Part shown: positions 31,330 through 43,043 of the stretch, piece after piece
How the letters are laid out: every line of letters starts with the position of its first letter
Position numbering within the stretch: position 1 is the first letter of the stretch
From: Procambarus clarkii
Lineage: Eukaryota; Arthropoda; Malacostraca; Decapoda; Cambaridae
NCBI RefSeq assembly: GCF_040958095.1
Contig: NC_091154.1
Location: 43,910,735 to 43,974,734 of the forward strand
Reading direction: 5' to 3'
DNA: 64,000 bases
Notes under the pieces: model-generated
What the model was told of the DNA's origin: nothing
The model's database searches: none
Seen by the model: the letters and a program-made list of their open reading frames with translations, nothing else
Program-made: the position numbers and the translations under genes

Positions 31330-32051
31330 TACAAACAAAACATGGTCGCATTTATGCTATGAACCTGTCGATTTTTTCCCCTAGAGTTTTTTCGTAAAAT
31401 TTTCAGACCCATTTCTTTTTACATTTTTAGTTTATTTTTTCCCCTCTATTTCTCGTATACGAACTTACATGTTAACCGACGGGTCTCGTCCCCAAGGGGT
31501 TCGGAAACCAAGTGGTGCTCTGAAGCTACTTAGTGGTTCGTTATAGTGAACAAAACATGCAGATACTTATATATAACCTGTGCTTATAGTGTAATAATTG
31601 ACAAAGTATTTGTTCACTGATTGATGAACATAATTGAATCAACAATATGCACACCATATTTTTGAGTACAGCAATGATTCACTCATTTTATTATATAAAT
31701 ATATCAAACTACACACTATTGAATAATATTACAGCAAAAAAACTATGAAAAATCAGAGACATTGAAATAATTAGGTAATTATCTCTTTGTGGTAACTCCG
31801 GCCTGACAGCTGGCGAGCAACAGACCGCCTGGGACGCACGCTGAGTCAGCGCCTATAACTTGCCAGACTTCCCCGCCCTATAGCGGGCAATATATGCCAC
31901 TTACGATTTTTTTATTATTTTTCCCGTGATCAGTGGACACAAATTAACAGGTTAGGAAGAAAAAATCATTATTTTTTTTTTTCAAAATTACATGCGCCTG
32001 TGGGGAAGAAAGGATATTATACCCCTAGCATGTTAAGGGTTAAAGGGTTAA

Positions 32052-33050
32052 CATCCATACTTTCCCTTCCTCATCACTTTGCAATTTTCTAGCATTCCTT
32101 AGTACTTCCTCCATCTGTTTGGCACTGTTTAGGGTGATCCTCAAAGGTCGCTCTTTCCCTTTTACGTACCTGCCAATTCTCGCAGACATTCTCTATGGTC
32201 GTAAGACCTTCCACTTTTCATACAATTTTATCTACTACTACTTTCTCTTCTTCTGCAGCTTTTTCTGACCTAGATGTTATCTCTTTCTTTGCAACCAAAA
32301 ATTATCAGGGATTTCCATTAACTGTGTTTTGCACCAATTTAGGATTTGATGCCAGTTCCTTTCTGACTTCCAGCCTAATGTTTGTTTTATCCTAGTTGCT
32401 GCAGTGTTTGGCTTCCTTTACTGCTGCTTCTATATTTTCCTTCTCCTTGGCCACTTGTGCATAGGTGAATTGCATATCCTTCTTGCACTGTTCTATTCCT
32501 TGTGTATCTTCATCCATCTGTACCGAAAAAAGCTGTTTATCCTGCTGGATTTCCTTACCTAACCTATCGTAGTCATTTATGTTTAAATTTGCTTTAACTT
32601 CTTCCGAAGTTATTTTCAAAAGTTTATTTTCCTCTTCCATGGCTTTCCTATTTGTTTCCAATTGATTCTTATCCTTGCCAAGTCTTCACTAACCCTTCAA
32701 GACCTAATACTTTGCTACTCAAGTGGTCATTACTTTCTTTCAATTTGCTGATTATTTCTACACGAGAGTTCACTATAATATCCAATTTTGCCAACTTGTT
32801 GTGTAGACTGCTTATATCAATGCTTTTTTCATTGAAACACCCAAACTCTAGCCGTTTTGTTTTTCTTCTTGCCGGTGGCCATCTTGAATTTCGTCCTCTG
32901 CACTGTGAACACAAAGCCAATTTTTTCTCATTCAATTTGTTCACTTCCTCTGGCACAGTCGTGTTATTTCACCTATTTTCCCAAAGCAATACACTTATGT
33001 TCCTTGGGACACCACTTACTATCATCAACTTGTTCTACAATACTTAGGAA
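32052..33050 (-). pseudogene. Non-LTR retrotransposon ORF1 relic (L2/CR1-like)
   Basis: The minus strand shows, in order: a Cys-containing basic segment (LCSQCRGRNSRW, near 32910); a coiled-coil-like region rich in K, E, L and N (32669-32850 and 32480-32661); FTYAQVAKEKENIEAAVKEA (near 32440); and GRYVKGKERPLRITLNSAKQ (32060-32170), which resembles the RNA-binding part of LINE ORF1 proteins. Frames are broken at about 32665 and 32390. ORF1 proteins coat LINE RNA. The downstream ORF2 is not present. Confidence 0.6.
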
Positions 33051-33104
33051 TTTTGAAATATCCTGGAGCTCCACTGATGCAGGTGTTGACACAAGGGGTG
33101 TCAC

Positions 33105-33225
33105 ATTTCCAAATCCCCACCTTTTTCACCTAGCAATCAATTGGTACCTGGGGAGTACCAATTGATACCTGGCTTCAATTACTCCTGGGAGAGTAATCAA
33201 TTGGTTCCCGGCTTCCTGGGGATGT
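33105..33225 (+). repeat. SINE-like 3' body fragment with internal duplication
   Basis: CACCTAGCAATCAATTGGTA then CCTGGGG, and later CCCGGCTTCCTGGGG, follow the order of the body of the SINE at 1897 (ACCTAGCAGTAAATAGGTACCTGGGA then GCTTCCTGGGGG), but a CAATTG-containing piece is duplicated. The tRNA-like head is missing. Confidence 0.5.
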
Positions 33226-33975
33226 ATATGTGCACAAGTGTTAGAGAGGAATATACAGTATGTAGTAGACATAGAGAAAAAATTTATCTTGTTGTTGTTG
33301 TTGTTTAACCCTTGTGTGGCTCCGGGCTATTTAGCCTTTGTCACCCACAGGCTCATACCAAAAAAATATAAAAATTTCTTCTAAACCTGTTAATTTGTGT
33401 TCTCTGATCATGGGAAAAATAGTAAAAAAAAATCGTAAGTGACATATATTGCCCGCTATAGGGTGGGGAAGTTTGGCAAAAAACAGGCGCTGACTCAGCG
33501 TGCGTCCCAGGCGGTCTGTTGCTCGCCAGCCGTCAGCCAGGAGTTGCCACAAATAGATAATTACCTAATTATTTCAATGTCTCCGATTGATTTTAAGTAG
33601 TTTTTTTTTTTGCTGTAATATTATTCAATAGTGTGTAGTGTGATATATTTATATTATAAAATGAGTGAATCATCGCTGTACTAAAAAATATGGTGTGTAT
33701 ATTGTTGATTCAATTATTATGTTCACCAAGTAGTGAACAAATACTTTGTCGGTTATTACACTATATACACAGGTTATATATAAGTATCTGCATGTTTTGT
33801 TCACCATGACTAACCACTAAGTTGGTATTATGAATAAAAAAACAACGAGGAGTGACCGCCACACACCAGCCAGCCACTTGCTGCCCCACTCCCTTAACAC
33901 CTCACTCACCCACATTCTCCTCCCACCATACTGTTTTTGCTTTTATTCACTATATACAGACGTTATACATAAGTA

Positions 33976-35736
33976 CAGAGCACCACTTGGTTTCCGAACC
34001 CCTTGGGGACGAGACCCGTCGGTTATCGTGTAAGTTTGTAAACGAGAATGGAGGAAAATGAACATAGAATTTTTTTTTTAAATTTAACAAAAAATTCTAA
34101 GGAAAAAAGCTACAGATTCATAGCATAAATGCAACAAAGGAAATAAAGTTCATTGTGAAATTGCGTTCACTCTCCCCCACCGTTCCCTCCCTCACTGCTT
34201 CTATCTCTCACTGCATCGCCCCCTCACTGCCTCACTGCCTCTCCCCCTCAATGCCTCACTGCCTCTCCCCCTCAATGCCTCACTGCCTCTCCCCCTCAAT
34301 GCCTCACTGCCTCTTCCCCTCAATGCCTCACTGCCTCTCCCCCTCAATGCCTCACTGCCTCTCCCCCTCAATGCCTCACTGCCTCTCCCCCTCAATGCCT
34401 CACTGCCTCTCCCCCTCACTGCCTCTCCCCCTCAATGCCTGCCATCCCTCCCTCACTGCCTTCCTCATAACATGAGAACAGCAGGCTATGGAGGAGGGGG
34501 AGCTACTAACGAGGTCAGGAACTACTAACGGGATGGAGGCTGTGTAGAGGCGGACATGCCTGTCAGCGCCTGCTCACAGATGCCAACTGTGAATAATTCA
34601 TAAATAAAACTATATTTGTTTAATTAATAAATAGGAAATCATATAACATGTTAATGATTAATAATGTATATTAATATATGAAAATTAACATTTTGGCATA
34701 AATATTTTACAACTAAGATTAAAATTTGCAATACAATATGACTGAGAAGTGTGGCAACAATCACCTGGTCAGCAAATCCTTCCTTACTGCCATCCTCACC
34801 ACTCCACCAACAGAGAGGGGAGAGAATTAGTGAGAGAGGAGAAATAGTGGGAGAGGGGGAGAATTAGTGAGAAAGGGAGGTAGGGGGAGGTAGGGAGAGA
34901 TGCTAGGAGGGAGAATGGGAGAATTAGGGAGGGAGGGAAAGGCAGTCAGGCAGCCAGCCATTCTGCCTGCCAGCCTGCTTGCTTGCCTGCCAGCCAGTCT
35001 GCCAGCCTGCTAGCCTGCCTGCCTGCTAGCCTGCCTGCCAGCCTGCCTGCCTGCCTGCCTGCCTGCCTGCCAGCCAGCCTGCTAGCCTGCCTGCCAGCCT
35101 GCTAGCCTGCTAGCCTGCCTGCCTGCCAGCCTGCTAGCCTGCCTGCCTGCCTGCCAGCCTTCCTTCCTGCCTGCCAGCCTTCCTGCCTGCTTGCCTGCCT
35201 GACAGCCAGCCAGCCTCTCTGCCTGCCTGTCTGTGCTAATCCCTGCCAGCCTGCTTGCCTGCCTTTTCCTCTCTCCCTAATTCTCCCATCCCCCCCTCAC
35301 TACTTCCTTCCTGCCTACCTCCCCTCTCCCTTTCTCACTAATTCTCCCTCTCTAATTCTCCCCCTCTCTCTCATACTGCCTTCCATCTAAGCTCCTCCAT
35401 CCACCCACCAGTCCGCAGTCACTGATGCAATGCATGCATTTGGAGCTGACATGGTGCACAGATGTTTCTTTATTGTGCAGATTTGGTAACCAGTGGTAAA
35501 ATTACAGAATGAAATCTCCAGCCTCGTGACAAATCAAAATAATAGGCCATGAATCTGTGAAATCACAGGGTAGAAGGCAGCAAACTGACCCATCTCCCAC
35601 CCATTACCACGGGCCGGCGCGACGCTTGGCGGACCGTTTCCTACCCGAACTTTGTTCATGTAGCATGACTCCCCAACCCCAATCGGGAAACTGGAAGTTT
35701 TGGATAACTAAAGTTCGGAAACCAAGTGGTGCTCTG
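33976..35736 (-). mobile_element. TA-flanked CAGAGCACC element, short copy
   Basis: 1761 bp flanked by TA (33974-33975 and 35737-35738); the PB-B host reads continuously across (AAGTA then TCTACATTC). Ends are CAGAGCACCACTTGGTTTCC inverted. On the minus strand the same leader as in the 27172 element has MSAPNACIASVTADWWVDGG from 35452. The interior is two simple-repeat arrays (see separate entry). No transposase seen. Confidence 0.85.
34195..35275. repeat. 24-bp minisatellite and CCTG-rich array inside TA element
   Basis: 34239-34440 has about eight tandem units of TCAATGCCTCACTGCCTCTC followed by CCCC (24 bp). 34930-35275 is dominated by CCTG and CCAG tetramers (CTGCCTGCCAGCCTGCTAG variants). 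Between them, 34500-34900 is AT-rich with no feature seen. The 72-106-aa frames over 34155-34475 are repeat artefacts. Confidence 0.9.
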
Positions 35737-37189
35737 TATCTACATTCATGTTCAACATAAACCACTAAGTTGGCATGCTCAATGGCAGTGGCAGCCTGCC
35801 ACTTGCTGCTACTTCCTCCCTCCCTCAACTCACCTGACTAACCCACAATCTCCTCGCACAATACTGTTTTTGCTTTTATTCACTATATACAGACATTATA
35901 TATAAGTATCTGCATGTTTTGTTCACCACAACTGTACAACTAAGTTGATATAGCTAGTTCAGGCACTAAGAGACGTCGCTACACACAGTCAGCTGGCCGC
36001 TGCCTCCCTCACACATTCAAGGTCAGACACACACTAAAATTTCAACCCCAACAATACTGTTTGTGGTGTTATTACCCTATATACAGACGTTATATATAAG
36101 TATCTACATGTTTTGTTCACCATAACTGTTCAACTAAGCTGGTAAAATGCCCAAAGAGCATAGTGGCCACCCCTACCAACATGACAAATCATGCAGATGT
36201 TGCCACATCCATCACCAAAATGGATTCTCCCCACACTCCTTTTGCTGTTATTACACTGTATATACAAGCATCTACATTCATGTTCACCATAACGAACCAC
36301 TAAGTTGGTATGCTGAGTGGCAGTGGCAGCCAGTGGCAGTGGCAGCCAGTGGCAGCCTGCCACTGGCTGCCACACCCTCCCTCCCTCCCTCCCTCACCTC
36401 ACCTGACTCGCCACCCTTCTCCTCCCACCATACAGTTTTTGCTTTTATATACAGACGTTATATATAAGTATCTGCATGTTTTTTTTTATCATAGTGAACA
36501 ACTAAGCTGGTATAGCAAGTCCAGACAGTAAAAGGTGGTCACACACAGTCAGCAGGCAATGCTACCTCCCTCCCCACCAAGATTACTCCTCCCACTACAG
36601 CACTAATTATCACAATAATTTTGCTATTGTCAGAATCCTGGTCATTTTTATCACAGTCAGGGGTCTTCTGTAATAATATCATCGCTAAATAATAGCATGC
36701 AAATGTATATTGTGGCATTTTTAGACGATGCTGTGGTCACAAGCTGAACAGCAGTGCTGTGAGCTCATGCTGCGTGCATCAGGCTTGGTAGCTCACTCAA
36801 TACTGAGGCCCCCTCACACCCAGGAATTTGACCCACATTTTTTTTTTAAATGGTGTCTGTTTGCAAGAGCCCTGATGAAGGTGTGGTAAACCCTGTGTAT
36901 CCGCGTGCCGTTTAAATCTAGCGTATTACTGTGAGGGATCTAGATCCCTCAGCTAGTTTTCCTAAGTTCTAGATTAGGCTAGTCACTCTAGAAACTGAAG
37001 CTTTCAAAATAACATATGCTTGTTGGGTGTTGAATGAAAGCTTATGTTACGAACTATCATTTGTGAGTAGTTAGAAGTCTGTGATTGCTCTGTAGAGAGA
37101 ATTACAGAAATTTTCCTGTTTCTGTGAAGTAGGATGGGAGTTGAGAGTGAAGTGGTGTAGGGAGGTACTTGACTCTCCCAACGGTTTTA

Positions 37190-38240
37190 CAGGGGGAGGG
37201 GAGGGGAGTGGGGTGAACGCTGCCTTTCCCCCCCCCCCCCCCCACATGGGAGACAGTACGCCACTGTCATAGGCCTCCCCCTCCTTGTGACGTCACAGGA
37301 CGCTCGAGGGTGAGTGAGCCTTATTGGTTCAGGCATGTGTGCTCCAAGCCTAGTTTTGGCACGAAGAGCTATGGTTGGATCCGGCACGAGGAGCCGTGCC
37401 GGCTTCAAGCTGATTGGTCAAGACAAGGTAGGGAGAAGGTATGGGTATTTGAGTTTTCCCGCCCGCCAGGGAGTTAATTTGAATTGGGCGGCCAGGGGAG
37501 GAAGAAGTGTTTGGGTGGGGGTGGCACGCCGGCCACCTCCACCCCCGTTAATCGCGGACGTTACCGTGTTAACTAGCAGGGATGGCACCCCTGCTATCCC
37601 TGGTTGTGTCAAGGCCCAATTAAGTGAATTGGGGCCAAGGATTTACGGAAGAAACGGTAAAAAGCTAAGAGACAGTGACTGTGTGCACCCAGGAGGCAGG
37701 ATGGCAGAGCCTCATGGTGTAACAGGTGGGCCGAGTATCCTGTCTAGTGGCAATGGACAATTGATGTTGGGCAGTGTAAGCGAGTGTGATATTACAGGCC
37801 CAGGTGGGACTTTGCATTTCGCCAGGCTGCGTCAGTGTGGGGACGCCGCCGGCCATGGTCACCCCAGTGTAGAACAAGGCAGGTTCTAGCTTGATGGGGT
37901 TGTGATTCCCCAGCCGCGTGGGTACTCCTGTGGGCGGCAGCCTGCCAGCCTGCGGCCACCCGTGGCCACCCAGGCCACCCGTGGCCACCCAGGCCACCCG
38001 TGGCCACCCAGGCCACCCGCCCGGCCAAACCCCACCCCGCCCGCCAGCTCAGCCGGTGGGGTGCTATGACGTCATGCGCTACCCGTGACCACCCCAGGCC
38101 ACCCACCTGCCTGCCCGCGCACCAGGCCAAACCCCACCCCCCTCTCTCAGCTCGGGAGGGGCGCTGTGGCCACATGCCTTGGCCACTTTCCCGGGACAGC
38201 CTAGGGCCACATCTTGTCGACGCATGAGGAGCAAGCAAGC
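37190..38240. promoter_or_regulatory. GC-rich, CpG-rich block with inverted CCAAT boxes
   Basis: A GC-rich island in an AT-rich surrounding. It contains a 17-base C run near 37227, two ATTGG (inverted CCAAT) motifs at about 37322 and 37411, GCCCGCCCGCC-like GC boxes (near 37460 and 38030), and a 19-bp tandem repeat CCACCCGTGGCCACCCAGG (37953-38020). This could be the promoter of the LTR-like element. The 191-codon frame 37314-37889 has no recognised domain and may be fortuitous given the scarcity of stops in GC-rich DNA. Confidence 0.35.
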
Positions 38241-39778
38241 TAAGTGTTGTAAGCTAGTGTGGTAGTAACTTGGGAAATGAGGAAAGATAAGGAAAAGAGG
38301 GCAGTAGAAATGAATACTATTACAGTGTGATGGGTACCGGTGGAAATTCCCGGTAAGAGTTATCTCAGAGCCTCGCCAGGCTAGAAAAGCAGCTGAGTGA
38401 CAGCTGTCAGTGGGATCCAGGTGTTGGATAGGGCGGTACCTGGAGATAGATATTATACACGGGACCACACTGTATGTATAAGTAGACTGACTAGAGTATG
38501 TAACCAGTGTAGAGATTTACCATATAAGTGATCCAGCCTGTCGATTCTATATAATCGTTCAGACTGGATTAATGCCATAGAGTACTGTAAAATTATAATC
38601 ATTAGAGGTAGGCAGGGATGTCAGTGGGGACCCCTGAGGACTGTGTAGTTAGCTACATTTTACTTGATGATTAATTTTCATTGATTATGTGAATGCCATT
38701 TCTATGTGTTCATTTGCATGTTTATGTACTGTGTTCTGTGGTAAGTCAGTAGATGTGATTGCTGACTGATTGCCTAATGATGTCATTAGCATGTGGGGTA
38801 TGCTGACGGCATCATTGTGTTGCAGGTTTGTGCAGTATTGTTTCAGTTTATACAATATTATTGCCCCAGGAACTGTGTTGAGGGTTTAAGGGACCTCTAG
38901 GATTATTCAGGGGAATTCACAGTACTTAATGAGAGCAGGCAATTGATGGGTTAATTGCCTTGCTGAGGTATGTGTGTGTTCACAGTAGTCCTTTGCAATC
39001 GGGTGCAAGAAGAGGGGGGCAGTAATATTAGTATACTTTTGTGTGTTGCACAACTGTGTGTCATTATTGTGTGGGCACAGTAATTAGCGAGTTGCAGTAG
39101 CCGCAACCATATGTGGGCAGTGCTTTTATGATGTTGCATGCCATTGTAGTGTGACCTATGTAACGCTGGGGTTACTTTGTTTCTTTAAGTTGTGTTGAGG
39201 ACTTAAGGATTCAGTGAGTTAATTAAGTAAGGGGTAATTAACTGGATAAGGGGTGCACACTTAGTATTGTGGAGTGAGTGAGGGCTGTTATAAGAGAACA
39301 GTGTTGAGCGAGAATGAGATACGTCTCGGGAGCAATTAATTGTCCATGTGACAATTAATTGACCACTCTAGCTAATTATGTAATTACCCTTCTCATCATG
39401 AATTTGCGTAGTGGGAGAGGATCTGTCAGAGTCTGTCAGTACTTGTGTTAACGTAATATGCTCGAGACTAATTACCTTTCAGGGGTATAGCAATTAGTGG
39501 CTCAGGTTAATTAGTGGAGTAATTAACATTGGAGAGCTCCGGTGACTCGGTAAAGCGAGGTCATGGAGCTAGCATAAATCATTGTATTAATCATATCCTG
39601 TCTGAGGACAGTGGATTATTGGCACATCTTGTTAATTAGGGTAATTAACTCCTTTCCGTGAATTCACAGTGTTTGATGAGACCTGCTTAGGCAGTGCGGA
39701 GTGAGACGTATTTCTGGATGATTAATTATCGGTCCTGGTGACAGTTAATTAATGGCTCAGAAGTAATTAGTTACTTAA

Positions 39779-40837
39779 CACTTTCGCGCTATCTGGACGC
39801 GCCGGCGCGTTCGGTTTCGTCTAACGTAAACGCATAGTGGACATAAAGTTATGTCTACTTTTAAAATATTTGTATAAAATTCAATTTTTATCCGATTTAC
39901 TTTGGGTTTGTTTCAAACTGCACGCTATGAGGCTCTCTTTCTCACCACTAGGCTGCATGGTACAATAAGTTCATGAAAGGTGTGGATAACTTCGCTCAAA
40001 TGGTATTTTGTCCCAAACGGGTTGCAGGTGGGTGACTTTAGCCGTTTATACTGGTAATTCTTCCCCCATATCATGTATTATATGCATATGTCTGTTTAGG
40101 GAATTTTATTCCGATCAATATACAACCAAAAATAACTGTGTGCAACAAGTATAAACTTGACAAACATAACAAAAGTAAAAATATTTCGTGTGTGTTTGAC
40201 GCTCACTGATATGTTCCAGCGTTGTTTTATATTTGTCGCTATTCTAACTTACGCTTTGTTGATATTTTTTACCTATGGGCACATAGAACATTCTATTGCG
40301 AACACATTGACATAAAAATGAATGACGTACATAGAAAATTAATGTCATGAGAGTGAAATAAGTATAAACTTTCAAAGCGCCGTGCGTCGTCCCGTCACCG
40401 ATACCGGGTAACAATTTCACCACTTCCCACACTCTTGCGGGTGGGCTGCATCATTATTCTACGCTTATATTCATATCACCGTGTTGGGAATTTCATTGCG
40501 AGTCCATTGATACCAAAATTAACGCTGTAGAACAAGTGTGGAGGTGATTACAATCCCAAGAGTAAACATTTTGTTGCTGATGGGCGCTCACGGCGAGTCA
40601 TCTACGTAGTTATTTATTTGGTGCTGGTATCCCTATATGTTTCGTGACTTATTTTACTGATGTTCTTCTAGAGAATTTTATTGCGAACACGTTGGTACCA
40701 AAATGAAATACGTAGCATGAGAACTAAGGTCAGAAGAGTAAAAAGAGTATACACATTTTTGTTTTTACGCTTAAGCGATAAAAACGCAGCGCGCACATTC
40801 GGTTGGCTGAGTGACTTTTGCGGAGAGCGCGAAAGTG
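39779..40837. mobile_element. TTAA-flanked element with CACTTTCGCGCT ends
   Basis: 1059 bp between TTAA at 39775-39778 and 40838-40841. The termini CACTTTCGCGCT form a perfect 12-bp inverted repeat. Just inside the left end is the 14-bp palindrome ACGCGCCGGCGCGT (39797-39810). The interior is AT-rich with several TATGTTC/GAACAC-like recurring motifs and no ORF. The TTAA duplication points to piggyBac (or another TTAA-specific superfamily); the termini differ from PB-A and PB-B. Confidence 0.82.
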
Positions 40838-42221
40838 TTAATTAGGTCAATTAACACTCACTAGTAATTTTTTGACACAGACTGTGGAGAAGCTACCAAG
40901 TTAGGGTAGGCTTAGTTAACGTAACTCAATGGGGATGTAATTAGTGGTCCGTTTGACCTTAATTGAGAATTACTCACTGAATACTTGCAAGGAGTCAAGT
41001 GTGGTGTAATATTATGTTGAGTTATTGTTAACAAGAGAGAGACAAGTGTTAATGATTAACGTAGAGTATCATCATGTTGTTGTCTAGTGGGAGACAATTG
41101 TTTGTGATTACCGTAGTACTTTGTTGCTGACTGCTGCGATCAATTAACGTAATTAATCACTTAAGGCAATTTCTTTTGGTTGTCGTCTGGTGACGAGAGT
41201 AGAGTCATCTAAGGATCTGTGGAGCTGTGTCCCAGGATCCCGCCTTGCCTATCTTTGTTACTGTTTACAACAGGGCAACTTCTTGTTGGGAGTTGCAAAG
41301 AGTGTTCACACTGGGTTGTGATAGGGGGGAGTCACTGTTGGACTCCCGCCTAGTTACATGGGTCTCTCCTGTGGGGCGGGAGGACCCTTAAATTTGTGAT
41401 TATAGTAGCTGTCAGGGAAACCGAGACACTATTGATTGCCTGCTTGTGTCTTTGTCTTCAGTGGATATCCTTCATTTGTTCAGTTAGTTCATGTTGTCAG
41501 CCCGAAGTATCAGCAAGATGGAGCCTGCTGTCACCTCTCGAGGGGCTGTTGAATAGCTGTGTTGCAAATGCCACTTGATGTACAATAACGTAACCATTCG
41601 CTGTGGTGTAACTTAGTCTGTGATATTTTTCTTTGTTTTGCAATATTGCGTCATAAGTGGGCACACCTGTGTTCAGGTTAGTTCAGTATGCAGCCTCACA
41701 GCAAGGGTTGCTATTTAGCTGTTTGTTATCGTGCCACTGGATTGACATTAACGTAATGTAAACTCGGTAATGTAGTAGTTAGTCTCTTGTTATTAATAAA
41801 TTGTTATGTTATAGAAAACAGTCTTTGATGTCAACCCTTCAACCATATTATTCCACCATATTTCTGCATATTATTAAATGTTGATGTGATCTTGATAAGG
41901 CGGCTGTTCTTGGAAATTCGAATTCCAATTCATAGCGCCACATCAAATATAAATATTTGATTGTGAGAACCCGTCAGTTACCCTTTATTAGTTTTAACGT
42001 CCTGTTTAACTAGGAGGAGCCTATTGTGGACAGGTTTTCACCCTTGGTGGTGGAGGCCTGGCGGTTTGCTCCCGCTTTTCCTTTTTCTACTGGACTCATG
42101 CTTAACTGCCGTGAGCAGACTTTAAACTTGTAGTCCACCTCCTAAGGGAGGTAGGCGTAGAGAAAAATCTCACAATTACTCCAATACATCATATGATGTA
42201 GAGCGCAAGTTGAAGGTTTAA

Positions 42222-42354
42222 GATTCGCTACCTGGAACAAAAAGTTCCAAGTAGCACGGGCTATGGTGAGCCCGAAAAAATTTATCTATCCTTATCCATT
42301 CCAAGTCGTAATATAGTCGTAATGGCTTGGCGAATTCTCCTCACAGTGTAGCAG
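42222..42354. other. Tandem short hairpins in spacer
   Basis: CTACCTGGAAC - AAAAA - GTTCCAAGTAG near 42228-42254 forms an 11-bp stem with one mismatch, followed by GGGCT - ATGGTG - AGCCC near 42259-42274. Then comes unremarkable AT-rich sequence up to the minisatellite. Possibly the 3' end of another repeat; unidentified. Confidence 0.5.
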
Positions 42355-42556
42355 CCACTAGGTGCCCTCAGAGGCACCCTGAGCTACCCACCTAGTGGGT
42401 GCCCTTGGAGACTCACCAAGCTACCCACCTAGTGGGTGCCCTTGGAGACTCGCTAAGCTACCCACCTAGTGGGTGCCCTCAGTGGCTCCCCGAGCTACCC
42501 ACCTAGTGGGTGCCCTCAGTGGCTCCCCGAGCTACCCACCTAGTGGGTGCCCTCAG
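42355..42556. repeat. 37-bp minisatellite, left part
   Basis: About five units of AGCTACCCACCTAGTGGGTG followed by CCCTCAGTGGCTCCCCG (37 bp), each containing the palindrome CCCACCTAGTGGG-like core. The array breaks after CCCTCAG at 42556, where TGTTGG begins. It resumes in phase at 63212. Confidence 0.93.
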
Positions 42557-43043
42557 TGTTGGAAATTTCCAACACCTAATTACTAATCCCTAATACCATA
42601 GGATGTATTTCCTATACTAGGCGTCATAATTAACTAACACTACTAATCAGTAGTTTAGTTATACTGAATTCATTCCATTAAGGCGTAGAATGTCATATAA
42701 TTTTTCCTAGAATCGTGGCAGTGTTGCATCAGTCAGCTAGCCACAGGCAATCACTTCATATACAGTGGCACCTCGACTTATGATTGCCCAGACTTACGAT
42801 AATTTCAAGTTACGATGTAAATTTGATCGAAAAATGCAACTCGACTTACGAATGTGTCATTGACTAACGATATTCATTGGTACACGTTTGGGTCGACCGA
42901 GCGGGTGGTTCCCCGTCACACTGTCCAGTCTGCCTTGGTTTAATAGAGGTGCCCGCTTAGTGACGATCACACCTAAAAGAAATTCCATTTTCGTGGTGAT
43001 TTTTTGCTTTTTGAACATAAACCTGATTATTATATATCACGCA

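Larger units (their letters stand above)
27172..31522 (+). mobile_element. TA-flanked element with CAGAGCACC ends and huge minisatellites
   Basis: Terminal inverted repeats CAGAGCACCACTTGGTTTCC of at least 24 bp. TA is at 27170-27171; the right copy has decayed to AA (31523-31524). The interior has a short preserved leader with a 19-codon frame MSAPNARIASMMADQWVDG (27451-27510), then (GGGA)-type purine repeats, a 28-32-bp minisatellite, a 21-25-bp minisatellite and a nested Tigger. It shares termini, leader and repeat style with 33976-35736. No transposase is recognised. The TA and CAG features suggest the Tc1/mariner/pogo group. Confidence 0.8.
26114..32039 (-). mobile_element. PB-B TTAA element, inverted, with nested insertions
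   Basis: Begins at the TTAA shared with the previous copy (26110-26113), with terminal AGTGCGCATC but without the usual CCCTTAAAC, so a few bases are lost. It ends at 32039 with CCCCTAGCATGTTAAGGG next to TTAA (32040-32043). Distal block, modules and core follow in reverse order. A 4351-bp TA element (27172-31522) sits in one module: TTTTTAACTCATAATA resumes as CTTAGTGGTTCG on the far side. Without it the element is about 1.57 kb. Confidence 0.8.
36930..42174. mobile_element. LTR-like element of 5.2 kb without coding domains
   Basis: Begins TGTGAGGGATCTAGATCCCTCA (shown to 20 bases: TGTGAGGGATCTAGATCCCT) and ends AAAATCTCACA. It is flanked by ATTAC on both sides (36925-36929 and 42175-42179), a 5-bp target duplication inside the PB-B host. 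TG...CA ends, short inverted termini and the 5-bp duplication are the signature of an LTR or LTR retrotransposon. I saw no gag or pol motif, and no second copy of the 5' sequence at the 3' end. It may therefore be a very long solo LTR or a large non-autonomous derivative. A TTAA element (39779-40837) is nested inside. Confidence 0.72.
33309..42217 (+). mobile_element. PB-B TTAA element inflated by two nested insertions
   Basis: TTAA at 33305-33308 is followed by CCCTTGTGTGGCTCCGGG. The right end is GAGCGCAAGTTGAAGGT next to TTAA at 42218-42221. The core (TTGCCACAAATAGATAATTACC near 33544), the modules and the distal block (up to CCGCGTGCCGTTTAAATC at 36918) follow the PB-B order. Insertions are a TA element at 33976-35736 and an LTR-like element at 36930-42174. 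Removing both leaves about 1.9 kb. A palindrome TACATCATATGATGTA (42185-42200) lies just inside the right end. Confidence 0.8.

Noticed and set aside
34155..34475. 106-codon frame of SMPHCLSP repeats
   Set aside because: 24-bp tandem repeat in codon phase; artefact.
42355..42556. CRISPR-like array of 37-bp repeats
   Set aside because: Units are contiguous with no unique spacers and the context is eukaryotic; it is a minisatellite.
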